Source: Fictibacillus nanhaiensis
Lineage (GTDB): Bacteria; Bacillota; Bacilli; Bacillales; Fictibacillaceae
NCBI RefSeq assembly: GCF_023715445.1
Contig: NZ_JAMBOD010000001.1
Location: forward strand, 248,001 to 312,000
Length of the DNA: 64,000 nucleotides
Direction of reading: 5' to 3'
Shown: in pieces, positions 1 through 8,544 of the stretch
Layout of the letters: each line of letters opens with the position of its first letter
Numbering within the stretch: position 1 is the stretch's first letter
Position numbers and translations under genes: made by a program
Notes under the pieces: generated by a model
What the model was told of the DNA's origin: nothing
Seen by the model: the letters and a program-made list of their open reading frames with translations, nothing else
The model's database searches: none

Positions 1-1
1 A

Positions 2-277
2 ACATTGAATAAACACGGAATAGTCATCTTAGACGACTTACCAACAGGAATGATACTTGCTACTTGTAATCTCGAAGGTTGCTTTGAGGTTAGTGAAGAT
101 AAAGGAATTTCGGCTGTATTAGGTAATGAATATCACATTGCTTCAGGAAATGAATATCAACTTGGTGATTTTAATAAAGGTAGATATGGTTGGTTATTAT
201 CTAATGTGAATGTCTTGGATAATCCAATTCCAGCAAAAGGACAACTGGGTTTATGGAATTATCAAAAGTTAGAATAA
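2..277 (+). CDS. ASCH-domain protein, C-terminal part (cut by window edge)
   Basis: The reading frame is open to the left edge, so the N-terminus lies outside the window; the TTG at position 5 is not a convincing start. The visible 90 residues resemble the C-terminal half of ASCH-fold proteins: a strand ending in ATCNLEGCFE, then the segment GRYGWLLSNVNVLDNPIPAKG followed by GLWNYQ, the usual PIPAKG.GLWN ending. ASCH proteins are small RNA/nucleotide-binding beta-barrel domains, often carried by phages and accessory DNA. The partner and exact role are unknown. Family placement rests on the C-terminal motif alone. Confidence 0.55.
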   Translation, partial: TLNKHGIVILDDLPTGMILATCNLEGCFEVSEDKGISAVLGNEYHIASGNEYQLGDFNKGRYGWLLSNVNVLDNPIPAKGQLGLWNYQKLE

Positions 278-318
278 TTCAGAAACCGATTATATTCAGT
301 ATCAAGGAACAGTTTGCT

Positions 319-337
319 TGTTCAACAAAACGGGTGC
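319..337 (-). repeat. Weak copy of the interspersed gcacccg repeat
   Basis: Read on the minus strand this gives gcacccgttttgttgaa, close to the core of the repeat found at 55340, 60906 and 62058. It is short and could be chance. Confidence 0.25.
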
Positions 338-376
338 TTTAGTAGAACAAGGAAGGGTTAATGAAAGTGGTACTAA

Positions 377-652
377 ATGGAAATAGTATATGACGATAAA
401 TATCATCTGCATTTAGGTTATTACGAAAATAACTTAGATTATGAGTCTGTTGCGTACAAGAGACTATCAGAAGATGTATGGGATATCTTCTTTGATTTTA
501 AACAATATGGGATTAAAAATACTACCCAAGAAAATGAATTAACATTAAAGGGAATTGGAACAAAGATTTTTTCGATCCACGACAAGGACCTTAATTATGA
601 TTTCGGAGTAAAACAATTTGAAAAGTGGCTAACCTTACATAAGATAATTTAA
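377..652 (+). CDS. Hypothetical protein, 91 residues
   Basis: I do not recognise this protein. It is acidic and hydrophilic with no membrane segment or signal peptide, and ends in an aromatic helix (FEKWLTLHKII). The ATG at 377 has no strong ribosome binding site (GAAAGTGG lies about ten bases upstream), so the gene may be weakly expressed or a remnant. It sits between the ASCH gene and a DUF2277 gene, all small and unrelated, as is typical of accessory DNA. Confidence 0.4.
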   Translation: MEIVYDDKYHLHLGYYENNLDYESVAYKRLSEDVWDIFFDFKQYGIKNTTQENELTLKGIGTKIFSIHDKDLNYDFGVKQFEKWLTLHKII

Positions 653-888
653 TTTCATTGGAACTCCTTATTTTAAGCAAACGGATGCATTTCTGAAATA
701 GGAAAAGCGTCTTTATTACTTATTCTATGGGTTTTAAGACTATCAACCAGGAGCATTTAAATTAACATCTTTGTTGTAGTTTAGAACACTTTCTGCTTCT
801 AAAAAAATTAGAATTCCTTTATAGAAAAGGATTGTAAGGATTCCTTGTGGAATGGAATGCAGGATAAGAAAACAAAAAGGAGAAATTT

Positions 889-1161
889 ATGTGCCGAAAC
901 ATTAAAACATTATTTAATTTCGACCCACCAGCTACCGATGAAGAGATTCATGCAGCAGCTATTCAGTACGTCAGAAAGATAACGGGCTATAACAAGCCTT
1001 CAAAGGCGAACGAGGATGCGTTTAATCACGCAGTCAATGAAGTAGCAATGATTACTAAGAATTTATTAGACACTCTGGAAACCAGTGCAGAACCTCGCAA
1101 TCGTGAGGTCGAAGCTGAGCGTGCTCGTGTCAGAGCAGCTAAAAGGTTTGGTACAAGTTAG
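889..1161 (+). CDS. DUF2277 family protein
   Basis: The 90-residue product starts MCRNIKTLFNFDPPATDEEI, the characteristic opening of DUF2277 proteins, and keeps the downstream conserved features: QYVRKITGY, KPSKANEDAF and a charged C-terminus ending AERARVRAAKRFG. The length fits the family, so it is complete. It is preceded by AAAAGGAG at about 876-883. The function of DUF2277 is not established; the conserved Cys2 and the mainly helical, charged composition suggest a small cytosolic helical protein. It appears monocistronic. Confidence 0.85.
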   Translation: MCRNIKTLFNFDPPATDEEIHAAAIQYVRKITGYNKPSKANEDAFNHAVNEVAMITKNLLDTLETSAEPRNREVEAERARVRAAKRFGTS

Positions 1162-1467
1162 AGGAATAAAGAATAGAAAAAAGTTAAAGCAATTGTGTTA
1201 ATCTTATTAATATTGTTGATCTTCTGCAATAGGTCGTAAGAATTGAACATTAAAAGGCTTTAGCAACTGTTCTTTACTTAGTTAAAGGGCAACATTCTTA
1301 TAATGAGTTATTCCACAAACGGGTGCGATTGCAGGATAAAGTGGATGTTCTCCGTTTACTTTAGAAAAGTAGAAAGATTGTGGAATAAGGATTTACCTCA
1401 AATTAGGGAGTCAGTAAAATTATGAAATATGGAATTATTTGCTGCCTCAATGGAAAGGAGATAGACT
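1162..1467. other. Intergenic, about 300 bp
   Basis: No gene is visible. The stretch carries one minus-strand copy of the interspersed repeat (1288-1328) and the ribosome binding site AAGGAG at about 1454 for the next gene. Confidence 0.6.
1288..1328 (-). repeat. Interspersed gcacccg/tggaataactcatta repeat
   Basis: On the minus strand this reads gcacccgtttgtggaata then actcattataagaatgttgcc, nearly identical to the copies at 52233 and 55340. Confidence 0.75.
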
Positions 1468-3120
1468 ATGCACTCTTTTGTGGATAGTCCAAATGGTATT
1501 TTCCCTTCAGTTTGTTCACTTGACTGCCCGGATCAATGCGGGTTGCTCCTTCATAAAAAGAACGGAAAAATTATCAAGGTCGAGGGTGACTTAAATCATC
1601 CGGTCACTAAGGGGTTTATTTGCAACAAGGTTCGAAATATGACTGAGCGACTCAATGATGAAAAGCGGCTAAAATATCCTATGAAGCGTATTGGTACGAA
1701 AGGAGAAGGGGAATTTATCCGAATAAGCTGGAAGGAAGCTATTAGAACGATTACCACCCGCTGGAAGGAACTGCTACAAAGTGATGGAGCGGAAAGTATT
1801 CTTCCCTACAGCTTTTATGGAAATATGGGAAACCTCAGTGCTGAAGGTATGGACCGCCGCTTCTTCAATCGTTTAGGAGCCTCTCAGCTCGACAGGAGTA
1901 TCTGTAATTCAGCCGGAGCTGTCGGTTATAAATATACAATGGGCGGCAGTTATGGAACCGATCCTGAGGATACCATCCACACTAAGCTGTTTATTTTTTG
2001 GGGGATTAATGCTGTAAGTACCAACATGCACCAAGTAGCCCTTGCCCAACAAGCCCGGAAACAAAATGGGGCTAAAATCATTGTGATTGATGTCCATAAA
2101 AACAAAACTGCTAGATTAGCAGACTGGTTTATTCCCATTTTACCGGGGACTGATTCCGCTCTGGCTTTAGGACTGATGCATATTTTATTTGCCGAGAACA
2201 TGGTGGATTCCTCATTTCTGGAGAAATATACAGTTGGTCATGAAGAGCTGAGTGAACATGTTGTGCAGTATGACCCTGTTACCGTATCGGGCATTACTGG
2301 CATACCGGTGGAGGATATTGTTCAACTTGCTAGGATGTATGGTAAAACTTCACCTGCGTTTATTCGGATTGGAAATGGTCCGCAGCATCACGACAATGGC
2401 GGTATGTTTGTGAGAACGATTTCCTGCCTTCCCGCTCTAACAGGACAATGGCTAGTAAAAGGAGGAGGGGCAATCAAAGGGAATTCTGCTTACCTGGCAC
2501 ACCATACGGCTAATTTACAGCGGCCTGATTTGTTAAAAAATAAAAAAACGCGGATGATTAATATGAATCTATTGGGAGAAGCCTTGATGAATCTAGATCC
2601 CCCAGTAAAATCGCTCTATGTATATGGCACTAATCCAGCCGTTGTTGCGCCAGCTGGCAATAAAGTACGAAGAGGATTGAAACGGGAGGACCTGTTTACT
2701 GTCGTCCATGATTTATTTTTAACAGAAACGGCAAGATACGCAGACATTGTTTTACCTGCCACATCTTCCTTTGAAAATACGGATTTTTATACATCATATT
2801 GGCATTACTATGTTCAGGCGGCACGCCAGATTCGGTTCACCAATGTTCAAGAAATCGTTGAGATGGAATCTATCTTGAAAGACTATATTCATGAAGCCAT
2901 TGAAGTTGAAAAGGCCGGTTTGAAAGTGGATTTAAAAAAGCATACAGAATTCATAGTTCCTGAAGAACTTCAAAATAAATTCGATGAAATCCCTAACTTG
3001 AAAACTGCTTTTGAAGCATTGACGCCGGGACGGCAACGAGCTTACATTCTTTATTTTTCTAAACCTAAACAATCTAAGACTCGAGAGTCAAGGGTTGAAA
3101 ATATTTGCAGGAAATTCTAG
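1468..3120 (+). CDS. Chimeric ORF: molybdopterin oxidoreductase N-part fused to YdeI C-part
   Basis: Residues 1-448 are the N-terminal two thirds of a molybdopterin-dependent oxidoreductase of the formate dehydrogenase/DMSO reductase superfamily: a [4Fe-4S] ligand set C16-x3-C20-x3-C24-x27-C52, then the cofactor-binding domains through LPATSSFENTDFYTSYWHYY. From about residue 449 (base 2812) the sequence becomes the C-terminal half of a YdeI/OmpD-associated DUF1801-type protein (VQAARQIRFTNVQEIVEMES to SKPKQSKTRESRVE). The oxidoreductase lacks its C-terminal molybdopterin dinucleotide-binding domain, so catalysis is doubtful. The YdeI end is itself frameshifted: after base 3102 the frame 0 text reads QEILDGKGLND and stops at 3143, the natural YdeI end. 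The start at 1468 follows AAGGAGA. A deletion with short homology (about gttcag) is the simplest origin. Confidence 0.8.
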   Translation: MHSFVDSPNGIFPSVCSLDCPDQCGLLLHKKNGKIIKVEGDLNHPVTKGFICNKVRNMTERLNDEKRLKYPMKRIGTKGEGEFIRISWKEAIRTITTRWKELLQSDGAESILPYSFYGNMGNLSAEGMDRRFFNRLGASQLDRSICNSAGAVGYKYTMGGSYGTDPEDTIHTKLFIFWGINAVSTNMHQVALAQQARKQNGAKIIVIDVHKNKTARLADWFIPILPGTDSALALGLMHILFAENMVDSSFLEKYTVGHEELSEHVVQYDPVTVSGITGIPVEDIVQLARMYGKTSPAFIRIGNGPQHHDNGGMFVRTISCLPALTGQWLVKGGGAIKGNSAYLAHHTANLQRPDLLKNKKTRMINMNLLGEALMNLDPPVKSLYVYGTNPAVVAPAGNKVRRGLKREDLFTVVHDLFLTETARYADIVLPATSSFENTDFYTSYWHYYVQAARQIRFTNVQEIVEMESILKDYIHEAIEVEKAGLKVDLKKHTEFIVPEELQNKFDEIPNLKTAFEALTPGRQRAYILYFSKPKQSKTRESRVENICRKF

Positions 3121-3169
3121 ATGGAAAGGGATTAAATGATTAGTCCATGAGTAGAAAAATACTGCACAC

Positions 3170-3212
3170 AAAAGTGTACCCTTTGGATTTTTGCTGAAAG
3201 GTACACTTTTCT
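3170..3212 (+). terminator. Rho-independent terminator of the ydeI-like end
   Basis: The stem AAAAGTGTACC-CTTT pairs with AAAG-GTACACTTTT around a 12-base loop and runs into a T-rich tract. Confidence 0.7.
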
Positions 3213-3220
3213 TGAAAATA

Positions 3221-3269
3221 GCGTGCATTTCTTCAAGAAGGAGAAGTGCACTTCTTTCTTGAAGTAAAC
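3221..3269 (+). repeat. Hairpin arm of the interspersed repeat
   Basis: The text gcgtgcatttcttcaagaag followed by gagaagtgcacttctttc and a gaagtaaac tail matches copies at 3881 and 9933. TGCA...TTCTTC and GAAGGAGAAGTGCA give it hairpin potential. Confidence 0.7.
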
Positions 3270-3410
3270 GGTAGGTTAGTTAGCAGGAGAGGAGGATTGA
3301 TTCATATATGCAATTCGAATAAATAATTTTAACATGACACCCAGGAGCATTCGCCCGTTTTTCCATAGAAATCTAGTAAAAATAATATTATTGAGAGGTG
3401 GATCATTTAC

Positions 3411-3845
3411 ATGGAGACAAGTAATAAAGTAACCCTAACAGTAGAAACCACAGTTCATAAACCGGTTGCAGAAGTTTGGAAATATTGGACAGAGCCACAG
3501 CATATAACAAAGTGGAGTTTTGCTTCGGATGATTGGCATGCGCCAAATGCCGAAAATGATTTAAGGGTTGGCGGGAGATTTCTTACGAGAATGGAAGCTA
3601 AGGATGGTAGCTTTGGATTTGATTTTGGCGGAGTTTATGATGATGTAAGAATAAACGAGTTTATTTCTTACACTCTTGATGATGGAAGAAAAGTTACGAT
3701 TTCTTTTATAACCCAAGAAAACGACACTAGAGTAATTGAGACATTTGAAGCAGAAGCTACCAATCCCGTTGAAATGCAGGAAGCAGGCTGGCAGGCGTTT
3801 CTGGACAATTTTAAAAAATACAGCGAAACTTCCAATAAAGCATAG
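3411..3845 (+). CDS. SRPBCC/AHSA1-family protein
   Basis: The 144-residue product has the AHSA1 (activator of Hsp90 ATPase homologue 1-like) START-type fold signature: VETTVHKPVAEVWKYWTEPQ at the N-terminus, HITKWSF, then VGGRF.TRMEAKDGSFGFDF and the C-terminal helix EAGWQAFLDNFKKY. The length is normal. Such proteins bind hydrophobic ligands in a cavity; the ligand here is unknown. The ATG at 3411 follows GAGAGGTGG. A second, distinct SRPBCC gene lies at 56076-56549. Interspersed repeat arms flank this gene on both sides. Confidence 0.85.
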   Translation: METSNKVTLTVETTVHKPVAEVWKYWTEPQHITKWSFASDDWHAPNAENDLRVGGRFLTRMEAKDGSFGFDFGGVYDDVRINEFISYTLDDGRKVTISFITQENDTRVIETFEAEATNPVEMQEAGWQAFLDNFKKYSETSNKA

Positions 3846-3880
3846 GTAAAGAATCCAATAAAATTCAAATTCAGAACAAT

Positions 3881-3929
3881 TGGGTGCATTTCTTGAAGAA
3901 GAGAAGTGCATCTTTTTATTGAAGTAAAG
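3881..3929 (+). repeat. Hairpin arm of the interspersed repeat
   Basis: The copy reads gggtgcatttcttgaagaag, gagaagtgcatctttttatt, gaagtaaag and lies between the SRPBCC and GNAT genes. Confidence 0.7.
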
Positions 3930-3986
3930 TGTAGGTTTACTTAAGAAGAAAAGCTATTGCTTTCTTCATTCATTGGAGGAATAGGA

Positions 3987-4517
3987 ATGAAAATAAGAGC
4001 TGCAAAAAAAGGAGAATATGATGATACTGAGGTTTTAGTATATGAAGTATTTAAAAACACTAGTTATTCTGATGGAGAATTTGAAAAGGCTTGGCTAAAA
4101 AAAATCAGAGATAACCAATATTATATTCCAGAGCTAGATTTAGTAGTAGAGGAAGAAGGGGAGATTATTGGTCATTTTGTCCTTTCGAAATTCCCGATTA
4201 GTAAAAATTTTGAAAATGAAGTGTTAATGCTTTCCCCTGTTTCAGTGGCCATTCATAGACAGCGTAAGGGGGTTGGAGAACATATGTTAAAAGAAGGTTT
4301 GAAATTTGCTGCTGATCTTGGATTTAAAGGAGTTATTGTTGAGGGTGATTTTCGTTTTTATCGACGCTTTGGTTTTAGAACTTCAACAGAATTTGGCATA
4401 TATGCATCCAAGAATAATACACCCCCTTCAGAAGAGAATTTAATGGCCATGGAATTATGCGAAAATGGCTTAAAACATATTTCAGGTGAAGTAGATTATT
4501 CAATGTATATAGTCTGA
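3987..4517 (+). CDS. GNAT N-acetyltransferase (YhbS-like)
   Basis: The 176-residue protein carries the GNAT acetyl-CoA fold: an N-terminal MKIRAAKKGEYDDTEVLVYE strand-helix, the core strand LMLSPVSVAIHRQRKGVGEH with the R/Q-x-x-G-x-G pyrophosphate loop (RQRKGVGEHML), and the C-terminal GDFRFYRRFGF segment typical of YhbS-type members. The start at 3987 is chosen because GGAGGA lies at 3975-3980; the in-frame codons further upstream precede that site. The acetyl acceptor cannot be told from sequence. It is flanked by unrelated accessory genes. Confidence 0.85.
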   Translation: MKIRAAKKGEYDDTEVLVYEVFKNTSYSDGEFEKAWLKKIRDNQYYIPELDLVVEEEGEIIGHFVLSKFPISKNFENEVLMLSPVSVAIHRQRKGVGEHMLKEGLKFAADLGFKGVIVEGDFRFYRRFGFRTSTEFGIYASKNNTPPSEENLMAMELCENGLKHISGEVDYSMYIV

Positions 4518-4619
4518 TAGGATTAACCGTTGGGAATAATAGGAGATCTATTTTATGAAATTAGTATAATGGGTTAAACTTATGATGAATAGCGTCCGTA
4601 AAGAAGGAAGTGTAGAAAC

Positions 4620-5327
4620 ATGAATGTACAAATGGTTATGCAAGAGCTTGAAGCTCTCGGCAAGGAACGAACTAAGAAAATTTACGAATCCAATGGCGCG
4701 CACGAGCCGCTTTTTGGCGTGGCTACAGGCCATATGAAGCCAATCGCCAAGAAAATCAAAAAAAATCAACCTTTGGCTGAGCAGCTTTACGCGACAGGCA
4801 ACTACGACGCAATGTACTTTGCTGGCATAATTGCGGACCCAAAAGCAATGACTGAGGCGGATTTTGAGCGTTGGATGGATACGGCATATTTTTACATGTT
4901 GTCCGATTTTGTGGTTGCAGTTACTTTAGCTGAAACAGATATTGCACAAGTCGTTGCCGATAAATGGATCGCTAGCGGTGAAGAGCTGAGAATGTCAGCG
5001 GGCTGGAGTTGCTACTGCTGGCTTTTGGGTAATCGTCCGGATGTTGAATTTAACGCAAGCAAGATTGCCAGTATGCTTGATCAGGTGCAAAAAACGATTC
5101 ACGATTCTCCTGATCGAACAAAATCAGCTATGAATAATTTTATATACACAGTGGGGGTTTCATATTTGCCGCTCCATGATAAGGCGGTCGAGACCGCAAA
5201 GGCAGTAGGCAAAGTAGAAGTCAAACGGGACAAGAAAAAAAGCAGTTTCCTACTCGCTTCCGAAAGTATTCAAAAGGAAGTAGATAAAGGGAAGCTTGGT
5301 TTCAAACGCAAATATGTAAGATGTTAA
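4620..5327 (+). CDS. DNA alkylation repair protein, AlkD-like
   Basis: The 235-residue protein is an all-helical HEAT-like repeat protein of the DNA alkylation repair (AlkD/YhaZ) group. Visible features are the N-terminal KERTKKIYESNGAHEPLFGV, the LAEQLYATGNYDAMYFAG segment, the FERWMDTAYFYMLSDFV helix with conserved W and D, and the late SYLPLHDKAVETAKAVGKVEV. Characterised AlkD enzymes excise positively charged alkylpurines without base flipping; this member is more distant from AlkD proper, so activity is inferred. The start follows GAAGGAAGTG. The gene ends before a strong terminator. Confidence 0.75.
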   Translation: MNVQMVMQELEALGKERTKKIYESNGAHEPLFGVATGHMKPIAKKIKKNQPLAEQLYATGNYDAMYFAGIIADPKAMTEADFERWMDTAYFYMLSDFVVAVTLAETDIAQVVADKWIASGEELRMSAGWSCYCWLLGNRPDVEFNASKIASMLDQVQKTIHDSPDRTKSAMNNFIYTVGVSYLPLHDKAVETAKAVGKVEVKRDKKKSSFLLASESIQKEVDKGKLGFKRKYVRC

Positions 5328-5373
5328 ACGATAACTTTGAAAAGCGGAAATAATACATCTCGACTTATCAAAA

Positions 5374-5408
5374 ACGCATGACACAAAAAAATGTCATGCG
5401 TTTTTTTT
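5374..5408 (+). terminator. Rho-independent terminator
   Basis: A 10-bp perfect stem ACGCATGACA/TGTCATGCGT is followed by eight T residues, downstream of the AlkD-like gene. Confidence 0.9.
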
Positions 5409-5496
5409 AACTGATTTCCAACTGATGTAAACATACAAAAGTAACCTTAAGGGAAATGACTCACCGGGTATTATCTGTGTTGGATATTTTTCGTTT

Positions 5497-6258
5497 TTAA
5501 ACAATATGGCTCGGTGCTACTCCCATCCATTTTTTAAACATTCTATTAAAATAAGATTGGTCACAGTATCCAAGGTATTCTGCTATTTCGCTAATAGACA
5601 TCTGCGTGTTTTTTAGTAGATTTAGAGCCGAATTGATCCGGATTTGATGCAAGTACTGGATGGGGGTGTTCCCAACTACTTCTTTAAATAATACGGATAC
5701 GTAATTTGGCGTTACACCTGCTAATGCAGCCAATTCTTCAATCGTTACGTTACTTCGGAAATTATGCAAAAGATATTTCTGAATCTCCCGTGCGATCCGT
5801 TCTTTGGCCGGAGAAGCCCTTTGTTCAGAGGACTCTTGAGCAATTTGGGTTAACAGTTCGGATAAGACATATTTGGACATTAGTTCAAAATAGGGTTTCT
5901 TCCACAATAACTGGGTAAAGAGTGTTGAAAATCGTTGTTCATAATAAGGGGAATTGGACGTCTTATACCGGTAAATCTCGTTATGCTTTGTAAAGTGCAA
6001 CGTGTTTTCCAGAGATCGATCCTCCCACAGAAACACAACTGTATATTTTTGGTGCGATTCCTCTGGATGGTTTTCCCACGCGCGATCAATGCTAGAAGGG
6101 ATATAAAGTATTTCTCCTTTTTCCAATTCCACGTATTCTTCATTAATCCAATAAATGACTTTCCCTTGAGATACATAAACGAGCGTAGCACACCCTCGAT
6201 CTTTTCCGATGCTCCATTTTGGATTGACATCATGATAAACCCCTTGAATATTCATCAT
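5497..6258 (-). CDS. AraC-family transcriptional regulator with cupin sensor
   Basis: The N-terminal 130 residues form a cupin-like sugar-sensing domain (LVYVSQGKVIYWINEEYVEL, EKGEILYIPSS). The C-terminal 100 residues are a two-helix-turn-helix AraC DNA-binding domain (VTIEELAALAGVTPNYVSVL and ISEIAEYLGYCDQSYFNRMF, the usual family signature). It is divergent from an isomerase-dehydrogenase-binding protein operon starting at 6531 and is its probable regulator, responding to a sugar. The 270-bp shared intergenic region must hold the operator; no clear inverted repeat was identified there. Confidence 0.88.
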   Translation of the reverse strand: MMNIQGVYHDVNPKWSIGKDRGCATLVYVSQGKVIYWINEEYVELEKGEILYIPSSIDRAWENHPEESHQKYTVVFLWEDRSLENTLHFTKHNEIYRYKTSNSPYYEQRFSTLFTQLLWKKPYFELMSKYVLSELLTQIAQESSEQRASPAKERIAREIQKYLLHNFRSNVTIEELAALAGVTPNYVSVLFKEVVGNTPIQYLHQIRINSALNLLKNTQMSISEIAEYLGYCDQSYFNRMFKKWMGVAPSHIV

Positions 6259-6530
6259 TTCATCCTCTTTTTAAATTTTATTGGTGAAATATACAAATCT
6301 GAACGGTTTTGTATATTCCACGATCACCTTTCTCCTGATATTATCAAAATAATCAGAAAAATGCTAATGTTTAATAGAAAGAGAGGCTGATGAATATAAG
6401 GGTTTAGTTGTACATTTTACTGATTTGAACGTTTAGAGAAAAGATTTGTTCCTGAAATATTTACACTATTAGTAATGAATTATCCAAACATGATCATGCG
6501 ATGAAGTATCACTAAATTTGGAGGGGTTAC

Positions 6531-7316
6531 ATGAAATATACAGTTGCTTCGTATTCATTCAACGGATTAATGAATCAAGGGAAAATGGATGTCTTTGGTT
6601 ATCTGGAAAGTGTTAAATATCGGTATCATCTTAACTCTGCAGATATTTGGAATATGATGCTAACCAGTTTTGATGTGGATTACTTGAAAAAAGTAAAAGA
6701 AGCGATGGATGAAAAGGAAATGGATCTTGCTAACCTGTGCGTGGATTGTGCTGAAGTATGGGATCCCAACCCAGAAGCCAAGGAGAAGTGGTATCAAAAT
6801 GCACTGAAAAATTTGCGTGCTGCAGAAATACTGGGGGCTCGTACCGTTCGTATCGATATGGGCGGAAGAGATCTGGAGATGACGGAAGAACAATTTGAAT
6901 ATACAGTGAAACGCTATCAAGAATATGCAAAAATTGCGCATGATTGCGGTTTTAAGATCGGTCCCGAAAATCATTGGGGAGCTTCCAGGGTACCTGAAAA
7001 TATTAAAAAAGTTTACGAGGCAGTCGATCATCCTTCTTTCGGAATTCTTCTGCATTTTGATAATTGGGACGTAGACAAAGAAAATGGGGATCGCCTTTGT
7101 GCGAAATATGCGTTTCATACCCATTTAGCTGCATGGGTGATTCCGGATTGTGAAGACAAACTGAAGATCTTGCAGGATGTCGGCTACCAAGGATACCTTG
7201 GGATCGAACATCACTCGGGAGTAAATGAACACAGCCAAGTCGCATGGCAGCTAGCAACAGCACGTAACACATGGAAAAACATGCAAACAAACAAGCTGAA
7301 AGAAGTTGGGGTATAA
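6531..7316 (+). CDS. Sugar phosphate isomerase/epimerase-like TIM barrel
   Basis: The 261-residue protein belongs to the xylose isomerase-like TIM-barrel superfamily (AP endonuclease family 2 fold). Metal-ligand type positions are visible in order: VRIDMGGRD, KIGPENHWG (Glu-x-His), LHFDNWD (Asp) with FHTHLAAW, and LGIEHHSG near the end. Such enzymes epimerise or isomerise keto sugars and inositols. The start follows GGAGGGG. The next gene begins four bases after its stop, giving an operon with a Gfo/Idh dehydrogenase, the usual partner for keto-sugar chemistry. The exact substrate is unknown. Confidence 0.85.
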   Translation: MKYTVASYSFNGLMNQGKMDVFGYLESVKYRYHLNSADIWNMMLTSFDVDYLKKVKEAMDEKEMDLANLCVDCAEVWDPNPEAKEKWYQNALKNLRAAEILGARTVRIDMGGRDLEMTEEQFEYTVKRYQEYAKIAHDCGFKIGPENHWGASRVPENIKKVYEAVDHPSFGILLHFDNWDVDKENGDRLCAKYAFHTHLAAWVIPDCEDKLKILQDVGYQGYLGIEHHSGVNEHSQVAWQLATARNTWKNMQTNKLKEVGV

Positions 7317-7320
7317 CCGT

Positions 7321-8514
7321 ATGAAAAAAATTCGGATTGGGATCATTGGTGTTGGAATCATAGGCAAAGTTCATTTAGATGAATATGCAAAATTGGACGG
7401 CGCAGAAGTAGTGGCGGCATGTGATATTGACGAAGTCGAACTGAAACAGGTTGCTGAGAAATACAACATTCCCGATACTTACACAGATTTCCGCGAGATG
7501 CTCCAACGAGAAGATATTGATGCGGTCGATGTCTGCCTGCATAATAACCTTCATGCACCGATTACCATTGCTGCATTGCAGGCTGGTAAACACGTGTACT
7601 GTGAAAAACCGATCGCCGGTTCGTACTTGGACGGTAAGCGGATGGTAGATACAGCAAAAGAATGCGGGAAAAAACTGCATATTCAATTGAGCTTCCTTTA
7701 CGCTTTAGAAACGAAAGCAGCTAAAGTTTTAATTGATGAAGGGAAGCTGGGGAAATTGTATCATGCTCGTTCCACAGGATTCAGACGTCGCGGAAGACCT
7801 TTCGTAGACGGATACGGAACGAAAGATTTCAATCAAAAGGAAATCGCTTCCGGCGGAGCACTTTTTGACATGGGCGTATATCGTATTTCTCAACTGTTAT
7901 ATCTGATGAATTTACCGAAAGTGAAGACCATCACGGGTAAAACGTATCAGGAAATGGATATGGATGAAAAACGCAGAGAGATCAGTGGATTTAATGTAGA
8001 AGAACTTGGTTTAGGCTTCGTAAGGTTTGAAGGTGGACTCACACTCGACATTATTGAATCGTGGGCGATCCATCTGAACGGCTTTGGAGGCAGCAGTATG
8101 GTTGGAAATAAAGGCGGAATCTCTTTTCATGGACAGGTGAATGGGGAAAATACGCCATTAAGCTACCATACAACTATCGGCGATATGGATATGGACGCAG
8201 CCTTTGATCTAGGGGGAGCGGACTATAGATGGCATCAACTGAGAGAAAATACAGATGCCTATGATTCTTCTCAACATCATTGGATCGCGGCACTTCAGGG
8301 CAGGGTTGATTTGTTGCCAACAGCAGAAATTGCTCTTCAGACCATGCTGATCAGTGAAGGGATTTATTTGTCAGATCACTTAGAGAGAGAGGTAACGGCT
8401 GAAGAAGTTATGGCTCATTCAAAATCTCAAGTGTTAAAACCTAGGAATCTATCTTATCAACAAGAAATTGTAAACGATTACAACCTGGAGCATGAGGGTT
8501 TGGCTAATGGATAA
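7321..8514 (+). CDS. Gfo/Idh/MocA-family NAD(P)-dependent oxidoreductase
   Basis: The 397-residue enzyme has an N-terminal Rossmann fold (IRIGIIGVGIIGKVHLDEYA), the cofactor loop ending CLHNNLHAPITIAALQAG and the family motif HVYCEKPIAG containing the catalytic-region EKP. The C-terminal domain shows the SGGALFDMGVYRISQLLYLM helix that carries the G.. D.G.H-like substrate-binding region, here with Y in place of the usual H. The ATG at 7321 is preferred over an upstream codon that would overlap the previous stop. Such enzymes oxidise or reduce sugars and inositols and commonly pair with TIM-barrel isomerases, as here. Confidence 0.87.
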   Translation: MKKIRIGIIGVGIIGKVHLDEYAKLDGAEVVAACDIDEVELKQVAEKYNIPDTYTDFREMLQREDIDAVDVCLHNNLHAPITIAALQAGKHVYCEKPIAGSYLDGKRMVDTAKECGKKLHIQLSFLYALETKAAKVLIDEGKLGKLYHARSTGFRRRGRPFVDGYGTKDFNQKEIASGGALFDMGVYRISQLLYLMNLPKVKTITGKTYQEMDMDEKRREISGFNVEELGLGFVRFEGGLTLDIIESWAIHLNGFGGSSMVGNKGGISFHGQVNGENTPLSYHTTIGDMDMDAAFDLGGADYRWHQLRENTDAYDSSQHHWIAALQGRVDLLPTAEIALQTMLISEGIYLSDHLEREVTAEEVMAHSKSQVLKPRNLSYQQEIVNDYNLEHEGLANG

Positions 8515-8544
8515 AAGAGTTGATAACGAAATGAGGTGTAGTTG

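Noticed and set aside
278-384. Protein-like reading GTVCLFNKTGALVEQG before the gene at 377
   Set aside because: No start codon or ribosome binding site suits it and it ends within the next frame; at best a remnant.
3561-3911. Minus-strand frames opposite the SRPBCC gene
   Set aside because: They have no ribosome binding site, lie fully inside a well-supported gene on the other strand, and have atypical composition.
4548-4769. Minus-strand frame opposite the AlkD-like gene
   Set aside because: No ribosome binding site or family resemblance, and it overlaps the supported start region of the plus-strand gene.
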